DNA from: Leptospiraceae bacterium
Lineage (GTDB): Bacteria; Spirochaetota; Leptospiria; Turneriellales; Turneriellaceae
Reading direction: 5' to 3'
DNA length: 14,542 nucleotides
Assembly (NCBI GenBank): GCA_016788945.1
Contig: JAEUSA010000280.1
Location: forward strand, 1 to 14,542
The notes under the pieces were generated by a model. The model ran no database searches, was not told the DNA's origin, and was given only the letters and a program-made list of their open reading frames with translations. Shown here in pieces: positions 1-5,728 of the stretch (position 1 is the stretch's first letter; the number at the start of each line of letters is the position of its first letter). A program made the position numbers and the translations under genes.

Positions 1-2
1 CT

Positions 3-1043
3 ATGACCGACAGCGCATTTCTTACCGCAATGCCTAAAGTCGAACTGCACGTGCACATTGAGGGTGCGCTCAAACCCGATGATTATTTTTCGCTCGCGCA
101 TAAGAATGGCGCGCGGCTGCCCGTAGCCACGGCAGAGGAGTGGAGGGACTTTTATTCTTTTCGCGATTTTAACCATTTTATCGAGGTGTATACCACCTCT
201 GCCGCTTTGCTGCAAAGCGCCGCGGATTACCACTTCATTATCTCCCGCTTTTTTGCCCTGCAGGCGGCACAGAACATTCGCTATTCTGAAGCGTTCATGA
301 GCGCAACCTTCATGCACAATAAAGATGAAGCAGACGCGCTCTATGACGCGATCGAAGCAGCGCTGAAGGCCGGTCGCCAGCAATATGGTATCGAGGTAAG
401 GCTGATTCCCGATATTTCGCGCGAGGTACCGGAAAAGCAGCAGGCGGTAGCCGACTTTATCATCGGCGGCGCACGCCGTGGTATCTTTATCGGTGCAGGC
501 CTCGGCGGTGTCGAAGAAAAATTTCCCGCCGGTATGTTTAAAGACACGTTTGACCGTCTGCGCGCCGAAGGCTTGCGCATCGCGGTGCACGCGGGCGAAT
601 CGTCAGGACATCAAAGTGTGCGCGGTGCGGTTGAAATACTCAAAGCCGAGCGCATCGGGCATGGCCTGAGGCTCATGGAAGATCCGCAGCTGATTGCGCT
701 TTTTCGTGAAACACAATTACCGGTCGAGGTGTCACCGACGAGCAACTATCGCCTGAAGGTCGTAGCGTCTGATCGGCCGCATCCGATTCGGCAGATGTTG
801 GATGCAGGCGTTAATTGTTCGGTCAATTCTGATGATCCCGGCATGTTCTCGACCTCACTCAGTGCTGAATATCACCTATTGCATGAACAGGGATTCACGC
901 GCGCCGAGCTATGGCAATTGAACAGGCGCTCGCTCGATTCGTCTTTTCTCAGCGCAGAGGAAAAAGCCGCCTTCGCGCGCGAGTTCGACGCTTGGTTCAG
1001 CGATCAAAACCGGAACGCGACGGCAAGCCCCGGCCTCACGTAG
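3..1043 (+). CDS. Adenosine deaminase-family hydrolase (COG1816; adenosine or 6-aminodeoxyfutalosine deaminase)
   Basis: Zinc-dependent cytosolic amidohydrolase that deaminates a purine nucleoside. The 346-aa length fits the family (about 330-350). All catalytic elements are visible: H16 and H18 in the N-terminal LHVHIEGAL motif, H196-A-G-E199 (metal ligand and catalytic Glu), H220 in the RIGHG motif, and D277-D278 in SVNSDDPGMF. Downstream of the Asp pair, the text STSLSAEY resembles adenosine-type enzymes more than adenine deaminases. Members of the same family deaminate 6-aminodeoxyfutalosine in menaquinone synthesis, and sequence alone does not separate the two here. The start is the ATG two bases into the window, so its ribosome site is not visible; ATG at 30 (just before PKVELH) is an alternative. 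The last 40 bases overlap the 3' end of the opposite-strand barrel gene. The family is certain, the substrate is not. Confidence 0.92.
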   Translation: MTDSAFLTAMPKVELHVHIEGALKPDDYFSLAHKNGARLPVATAEEWRDFYSFRDFNHFIEVYTTSAALLQSAADYHFIISRFFALQAAQNIRYSEAFMSATFMHNKDEADALYDAIEAALKAGRQQYGIEVRLIPDISREVPEKQQAVADFIIGGARRGIFIGAGLGGVEEKFPAGMFKDTFDRLRAEGLRIAVHAGESSGHQSVRGAVEILKAERIGHGLRLMEDPQLIALFRETQLPVEVSPTSNYRLKVVASDRPHPIRQMLDAGVNCSVNSDDPGMFSTSLSAEYHLLHEQGFTRAELWQLNRRSLDSSFLSAEEKAAFAREFDAWFSDQNRNATASPGLT

Positions 1044-1744
1044 GGTTGATTGACGCTGACACGGTCGTTCGTCAGTAGAAGGGGTGAGCGTATTTTCGCG
1101 TAAACGAACGCCAGCTCGGTGTATAGCTCGATGCTTAAACCGGCAGAGATTTTGAATTCGGCGCCGATGGTGAAACTGGTGAATAATCCCCACTCATCGT
1201 ACTTGTGGTAGCGTGTTTCTATGGCACTTGTTGTCCCCGAACTGAGGGTCAGCGAGTATTCGGCGGCCCCGAAGCCATAAGCGGGGCCGGCACCGATGTC
1301 GGCAAAAAGTAGGTCACCCCAAAAGTTCAAACGGTAGTGTATTAGCAGAGGAATCCAGCCCAAGCCATAACGGTAATTACCCGCGTTGAAAAGGTATGAT
1401 CCGCCTGTTTCTGCATTCTTGCGCTGAATAAAATCAGTGCTGACGCCCGATTGCGCCGTGAGCAGGGCACGCGCATTAAATGCCGAGTAGAGGCCCAGCG
1501 AAAAGCCGTAACTGTTTGGCCCTGAGCGGCGGTAGATTCGGCCACCGAAATCGACAAAGCGGTAGTTCTTGGCGTCTGGCGAATAGGCATCGGCCAGTGC
1601 AGCGGGTAGCACCTCACCGGCAAAGGAATATTGCCCCGTCACGGCAGTTGAGTATTCTGCAGCCTTTGCTGGTGCTACGGCGAGTAAGCATAACACTGAA
1701 ATTCGATTTATGCCGCATCTGAGGTTTTGTAACGAGGTAATCAT
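1004..1744 (-). CDS. Small outer-membrane beta-barrel protein, function unknown
   Basis: Predicted exported barrel of 246 aa. From the ATG at 1744 the protein has a short polar start, a hydrophobic stretch (ISVLCLLAVAPA) and an AKA-A cleavage-like site, so it resembles a Sec signal peptide. The mature part alternates hydrophobic and polar residues in several strand-like runs rich in Gly and Tyr (for example YGFSLGLYSAF, FADIGAGPAYGFGAAEY, LSIELYTELAFVYAKI). It ends in RPGLAVAFRF, a C-terminal Phe typical of barrels recognised by the BAM machinery. The open frame extends upstream to 1903, but those 53 extra residues would bury the signal peptide, so I reject them. The gene overlaps the deaminase by 40 bases at its 3' end and shares start-codon bases with the ccmH-like gene. 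Strand number and cargo cannot be told; an eight-strand OmpW/OmpA-like barrel is one possibility. Confidence 0.72.
   Translation of the reverse strand: MITSLQNLRCGINRISVLCLLAVAPAKAAEYSTAVTGQYSFAGEVLPAALADAYSPDAKNYRFVDFGGRIYRRSGPNSYGFSLGLYSAFNARALLTAQSGVSTDFIQRKNAETGGSYLFNAGNYRYGLGWIPLLIHYRLNFWGDLLFADIGAGPAYGFGAAEYSLTLSSGTTSAIETRYHKYDEWGLFTSFTIGAEFKISAGLSIELYTELAFVYAKIRSPLLLTNDRVSVNQPYVRPGLAVAFRF
1734..1738 (+). promoter_or_regulatory. Ribosome binding site deciding the ccmH-like start
   Basis: GAGGT lies 5 bases upstream of ATG 1743. The alternative in-frame ATG at 1710 has no comparable purine-rich site. This fixes the start next to the signal peptide and places it inside the opposite-strand barrel gene's start region. 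Confidence 0.65.
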
Positions 1745-2312
1745 GCGTTCCGCGACAGCCATTCGCTTATTCAGCGCCATGCTGACAATTTTTATGATTC
1801 TGCCGCTTGCCGCACAGAGCGCGCACAGCAGGCTCACCGACCCCGTACTGCTCAAACGTTTCAATAACCTGTCACACAAACTGATGTGTACCTGCGGTTG
1901 CAATATGCCGCTGAGAAACTGTAATCATACCGGCCATTGCAATGCATGGCCCGCACGCGATGCGCTCGATAAACTGCTTTTGGCGGGTTATTCTGACGAG
2001 CAGATAATCGATGGATTTCGTCGCGGCTTCGGACCTGTCACCGAAAAGAACGAGGCGTTTGCGATGGCCAAAACTCCCGAGTATGCGTACATGCTCGCGC
2101 AGTTCCGTGATGGTTTCGGTACGCAAATTATGAGCGCGCCCGAAAGTAACTATCTCGCGGTATTCGTAGGCCTCGGGGTGGTGTTGTGCGCCGGTGTCGT
2201 CATGCTGTTTATTCGCTCGCGCAAAAAGCGTGGCCAGAGCGATACGCTCACGCTCTTAGATGACAAGAAGCGCGAAGAATTGCTGAGAAAGATATCAGCT
2301 TCAGAAAACTGA
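1743..2312 (+). CDS. CcmH/NrfF-like cytochrome c biogenesis-type protein, Cys-rich variant
   Basis: A 189-aa protein with an N-terminal signal sequence (residues 1-27), a CcmH-like domain (about 33-97) and one membrane helix (about 136-157) followed by a basic cytoplasmic tail. CcmH proteins present reduced apocytochrome c to haem lyase. The usual family pattern is LRC-x-x-C, then a helix with ARDL and a SDEEI..F...YG segment. Here LMCTCGC (C49, C51, C53) is followed by C60 and C66 with H62 and H65. The downstream part is family-like: WPARDALDKLLLAGYSDEQIIDGFRRGFG. The start is ATG 1743, supported by GAGG at 1734-1737 with 5-base spacing. An upstream in-frame ATG at 1710 lacks a ribosome site and would add residues before the signal. 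No other ccm gene lies in the window, so a role in cytochrome maturation is inferred from the domain only. Confidence 0.75.
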   Translation: MRSATAIRLFSAMLTIFMILPLAAQSAHSRLTDPVLLKRFNNLSHKLMCTCGCNMPLRNCNHTGHCNAWPARDALDKLLLAGYSDEQIIDGFRRGFGPVTEKNEAFAMAKTPEYAYMLAQFRDGFGTQIMSAPESNYLAVFVGLGVVLCAGVVMLFIRSRKKRGQSDTLTLLDDKKREELLRKISASEN

Positions 2313-2319
2313 CGCGAAC

Positions 2320-3264
2320 TCAGCGGTCTTTACACGATTCTTTGTAGATAATTACCCACGGACGTTCTTGTATGCATTTGATGAATGACCGGCTGTATTC
2401 TATAGTCATGCGGATGTTATCGCGCATCTGTTTGCTGTCCTTGTTAAAGCGCCCGAGCGTTCCCTGATTGTTTTTGAGCGCCTTTTCAAGCGCTTCAAGG
2501 TTTTTTGCCATCGTCGCCGTATTGGTGACAAGTTCGGCGAGACTTTGTTGCTGCGCCGTGAGAATTTCTTCGCTATTGCGCGCAATCAGCGAAACATTGG
2601 TGCGCAGACTGTCAAATTGCTCCGATATGGTGGAGAAATAGCTTTTCGCCCCTGACATCGTTGCGGCAAGGTCGTCGCGGTTTTCGGCGATGACCGCATC
2701 GATATTCGTGCGCAGCAATGCACCTTTCGCAAAAATCTGCTCTGCGACTTCACCCGCGCTTTTGCCTTCAAACCAGCTGGAAAACGACAACATCATCTGT
2801 TCGAACGAGGGCGGTGAGATGCCGCGCACCACCTGGCCGGGTTGGATTACCGGTTCGTTGCCCTGCCTTTCCTTAAACTGGATATTGATATATTTCTGCC
2901 CCATGAGATTATTGCTGAAAATCGAGATCTGCGTTTCTTTGGTATCGGGCATCGCATCACGCAGTTCGTTGTCGAGATAAATGCGCACATAAGTCTGCCG
3001 TTCGCGCTGAAAGATATCCTGTACGTAGCCGACCTGCTTGCCCCCGGCGACGAGCACGCGCGCATTGCGCGTCAGATTGCTCAGAAATGAAAATGCCACG
3101 TCGATCGTGAAGCCGGAACGCGCAGTATGGATGCGCGCGGCGATGATTGAACCGATTACAATGACGAGAAAACCCGCGAGCACATAAGCACCGGCGCGTA
3201 TCGAGGCACGCCGTGTGGCGTCCATTTTACCCCAGCGCGTCACACCATCGGGTGTTGGTGCCAT
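2320..3264 (-). CDS. MCE-domain protein (MlaD-like), second of two tandem paralogues
   Basis: Periplasmic, membrane-anchored substrate-binding subunit of an Mla-type lipid ABC transporter. Of its 314 aa, about 22-45 form one transmembrane anchor. Residues about 50-131 are the MCE domain (VAFSFLSNLTRNARVLVAGGKQVGYVQDI, then NNLMGQKYINIQF). Residues 150-168 carry a proline-and-Trp motif shared with the paralogue, and about 185-295 form a long, mostly helical tail. MCE proteins form hexameric rings on the permease. It starts 4 bases after the upstream mcE-type gene stops, so translation is probably coupled. An internal ATG at 3225, preceded by GGGGT, would remove 13 residues and is a real alternative start. 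It shares clear similarity with the neighbouring MCE protein, so the pair probably arose by duplication. It is the last gene of the operon and ends 7 bases from the convergent ccmH-like gene. Confidence 0.88.
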   Translation of the reverse strand: MAPTPDGVTRWGKMDATRRASIRAGAYVLAGFLVIVIGSIIAARIHTARSGFTIDVAFSFLSNLTRNARVLVAGGKQVGYVQDIFQRERQTYVRIYLDNELRDAMPDTKETQISIFSNNLMGQKYINIQFKERQGNEPVIQPGQVVRGISPPSFEQMMLSFSSWFEGKSAGEVAEQIFAKGALLRTNIDAVIAENRDDLAATMSGAKSYFSTISEQFDSLRTNVSLIARNSEEILTAQQQSLAELVTNTATMAKNLEALEKALKNNQGTLGRFNKDSKQMRDNIRMTIEYSRSFIKCIQERPWVIIYKESCKDR

Positions 3265-3268
3265 AATC

Positions 3269-4159
3269 TCAGTTGCCTTTGTTAAGAAACAAGGAAGGAT
3301 TTTCTTCGAGCTTGCGGAACAGCTCGCGTGCGTGGTAGGCTGCTTCGTTGGCGTTCTTGTAGAGTTCTTCGTCTTGAATGAGTTTGCCGATTGAGCCGCG
3401 ACCCGAATTCACCCGCTGCGTGATCAGGTTCAGGTCGCGCGAAATTTTCGACATATTCTCCAGCATGATCTGGATATCTTGTTTGTTCTGATTTGAAATG
3501 TCGGTGAAGTTTTTTGAAAGAATATTGAGTTTTTGCATCAAGGTGTCGAGCTGTGCCGAGAGCGAGGTAAACGATTCGCGCGCCTGCCGTATGGTTGTGC
3601 GTATGTCGCCGCGGTTTTCGTTGACGATACCGTTGAGATTTGAAAGAAACGTTTCGGTTTCTTTCATAATTTCGGCAAGCACTTGTCCCCCGTTCTTACC
3701 GTCGAACCAGCTCGAGAACGCCATCATCATCTGGTCGATAGAAGGCGGATCAATCCCGATCCACTCGTCTCCATCTTGAAAGAAAACTTCACCGGCTTTA
3801 GGCTCGGGTATGGTGATGTTGATGTATTTCTGCCCCATGAGGCCGGTGGTATAGATCGCAAAAACCGTTTCGGTGCGCTTGGGTATCTTTTCGCGCAAAT
3901 CTTTGTTCAGGTAAATCTGCACATAGGTACGTAAGTCTTTCTGGTAGATCTTTTCAACATAACCCACGGGCAGCCCGCCTGAGATACGCACCGGGGCCCC
4001 CTGCGAGAGGTTATTGAGAAAACGGAAGCGCAGGTTGAGCCGCACCCCTTCACCCGACACCTGCCAGCGGCCGAGCACTGCAAGCAGAGCGATAAAGGTG
4101 CCGATCGAGATGACGGTCATCAGGCCAACGGCAATGCGGTTTTTTCTGTCTTTATCCAT
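3269..4159 (-). CDS. MCE-domain protein (MlaD-like), first of two tandem paralogues
   Basis: Membrane-anchored lipid-binding subunit of the Mla-type transporter, 296 aa. A short basic N-terminus is followed by one membrane helix (about 10-31), an MCE domain (about 40-117, with NNLSQGAPVRISGGLPVGYVEKI and GLMGQKYINITI), a linker motif at 138-155, and a helical tail. The tail includes GRGSIGKLIQDEELY (about 253-267), a pattern common at the end of MCE-protein tails. It begins 4 bases after the MlaF stop, with no good ribosome site in between, which points to translational coupling. The order permease, ATPase, MCE protein follows the classical mlaE/mlaF/mlaD module. Two different MCE subunits suggest a hetero-oligomeric ring or two alternative rings. 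Substrate is presumed phospholipid from the family; direction of transport cannot be read from sequence. Confidence 0.9.
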   Translation of the reverse strand: MDKDRKNRIAVGLMTVISIGTFIALLAVLGRWQVSGEGVRLNLRFRFLNNLSQGAPVRISGGLPVGYVEKIYQKDLRTYVQIYLNKDLREKIPKRTETVFAIYTTGLMGQKYINITIPEPKAGEVFFQDGDEWIGIDPPSIDQMMMAFSSWFDGKNGGQVLAEIMKETETFLSNLNGIVNENRGDIRTTIRQARESFTSLSAQLDTLMQKLNILSKNFTDISNQNKQDIQIMLENMSKISRDLNLITQRVNSGRGSIGKLIQDEELYKNANEAAYHARELFRKLEENPSLFLNKGN

Positions 4160-4163
4160 GCCG

Positions 4164-4922
4164 CTATAGAATAGGTATCGGCCCTTCTGAAGAACCTTCT
4201 ACAAATTGGCGAATCACAGGGTCATCCGATTTTTTGAAATCTTCAGGCGATCCGATCAGTCTGAAAATGCCGTCGTACAGCATGGCCACGCGCTGTGCCG
4301 TGCGGAATACCGAATGGATGTCGTGCGAAATCACGATCGAGGTCACGCCGGTGCGCGCATTGAGGGTCTTGATGAGATCGTCAACCGCTGCGCCCAGAAT
4401 CGGGTCAACGCCCGTCGTCGGTTCGTCGTACAGTACAATTTCGGGGTTGAGTGCAATCGCGCGCGCAAGGCCTACGCGTTTTTGCATCCCCACTGAAAGC
4501 GCGGATGGATTCAGGTGCCCAACCCCCCTCAGGCCGACCATCGACAATTTCTCATGGACGAGATCATAGATTTCGCTCTCGCTCATCGCCGTGAATCGGC
4601 GTGGCGCGAATGCGACGTTATCAAAAACCGACATCGAATCAAACAGTGCTGCCATTTGGAATAGTACGCCCATTTTTCGCCGCAGCGCATTGAGTTCGTT
4701 ATCATCGAGCGCGTGCACGTCGAGACCGTCGATCAGCACACGACCCGCATCGGGTTTTAATAGACCGGTAATATTCTTGAGCGTGACCGATTTGCCCGAA
4801 CCGCTCTTGCCGATAATATAGATAATCTCTCCGCGCATGATGTCGAGATCGACCCCGCGCAGTACATGTTTTTCGCCGAAACTCTTGTACAGATTCTCGA
4901 GGCGTACATGCACCTCGTTCAT
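4164..4922 (-). CDS. mlaF: MlaF-type ABC transporter ATP-binding protein
   Basis: Cytoplasmic ATPase powering the MlaE permease, 252 aa, full length for the family. Visible motifs are Walker A GKSGSGKS (38-45), Q-loop Q89, signature LSVGM (142-146), Walker B IVLYDE (162-167) with EPTTGVDP following, and switch His H200 in ISHD. The signature with Met in place of the usual Gln is typical of the Mla/MCE-linked branch. Here the third position is Val rather than Gly (LSVGM against LSGGM), while the Ser and the following Gly that contact ATP are kept. The start overlaps the mlaE stop by 4 bases (ATGA), and the stop is followed 4 bases later by an MCE gene. Assignment to MlaF rests on motif plus operon context. 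Confidence 0.93.
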   Translation of the reverse strand: MNEVHVRLENLYKSFGEKHVLRGVDLDIMRGEIIYIIGKSGSGKSVTLKNITGLLKPDAGRVLIDGLDVHALDDNELNALRRKMGVLFQMAALFDSMSVFDNVAFAPRRFTAMSESEIYDLVHEKLSMVGLRGVGHLNPSALSVGMQKRVGLARAIALNPEIVLYDEPTTGVDPILGAAVDDLIKTLNARTGVTSIVISHDIHSVFRTAQRVAMLYDGIFRLIGSPEDFKKSDDPVIRQFVEGSSEGPIPIL

Positions 4923-5728
4923 AAGCCAAAAAGCTGGAATATGTAAGTAATGAAGTAATCAGAAACGATGATCATCATGAAAGAAAAAACCACGGCCTGA
5001 ATCGTGGCTTGCCCCACACCTTCAGCGCCACCGCGTGCGCGAAAGCCGGAAAAGCACGAGATGAGCGCAATTTCAGCACCGAAGAAGAAGGTTTTGCCGA
5101 CACCGGAAATCAGGTCTTTCATTCTCACAAGCGTGCGCGCAGAATCGAAATAGAGATTGTACGAAATATCGAGACTCAGGTTAGAGATCAGCGCTCCGCC
5201 AAACACGCCGACGACAATCGCCATTACCGTAATCATCGGAATGCACATCAGCGCCGCCAAAAAGCGCGGTACGGAGAGGTAATGCACCGGATTCGTCGCG
5301 AGAGTCGCCAGCGCATCAATCTGTTCGGTCACTTTCATTGTGCCGACTTCAGCCGCAATCGAAGAACCGACACGGCCCGCGAGCAGTACCGCGGTCAAAA
5401 CCGGAGCAAGCTCGCGCACCATCGCGAGGGAAATACCGCCGCCCATAAAAGCCGAGATACCCTGTATCTGTTGCTCCATCGGCCCACCGAGCTGTAGGGC
5501 CATTACCATACCGACAAAGAACGAACTCACCACACCGACGGGTATCGATTTTACACCGATTTCACCCATCTGGTATATAAGGTTTCGCAGATCGAACGGG
5601 CGTGCGAAAACAAAACGGAATGTTTGCCCGGCGAATATGGCAAAGCCGCCAAGCGCTTCGAGCAGCCCGAGCACTCCGCCACCGATGCGGTCAAACAGGT
5701 TGAGAAGCTTGGCTTTGTGTGCGCTCAT
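4919..5728 (-). CDS. mlaE: MlaE-type ABC transporter permease
   Basis: Inner-membrane permease of the MCE/Mla lipid transporter, 269 aa (family about 255-270). It has an amphipathic N-terminal part, several hydrophobic helices and the diagnostic central block: ELAPV (106-110), AGRVGSSIAAEVGTMKV (117-133) and EQIDAL (135-140). A second family signature, ARGGAEGVG, lies at 231-239 and is followed by a last hydrophobic segment. The start codon overlaps the stop of the upstream 914-aa gene by 4 bases (ATGA at 5725-5728), and the stop overlaps the mlaF start in the same way. Stoichiometric translation of the three products is therefore likely. No MlaC or MlaA homologue is adjacent. Confidence 0.93.
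   Translation of the reverse strand: MSAHKAKLLNLFDRIGGGVLGLLEALGGFAIFAGQTFRFVFARPFDLRNLIYQMGEIGVKSIPVGVVSSFFVGMVMALQLGGPMEQQIQGISAFMGGGISLAMVRELAPVLTAVLLAGRVGSSIAAEVGTMKVTEQIDALATLATNPVHYLSVPRFLAALMCIPMITVMAIVVGVFGGALISNLSLDISYNLYFDSARTLVRMKDLISGVGKTFFFGAEIALISCFSGFRARGGAEGVGQATIQAVVFSFMMIIVSDYFITYIFQLFGL

Noticed and set aside
1667..1695. TTGCTG with CATAAC/ATAACA as a promoter for the ccmH-like gene
   Set aside because: Only 3 of 6 and about 4 of 6 matches; not better than chance in this composition.
1745..1903. Longer N-terminus for the barrel protein starting at 1903
   Set aside because: It would put 53 residues before a clear signal peptide and lie deep inside the ccmH-like gene.
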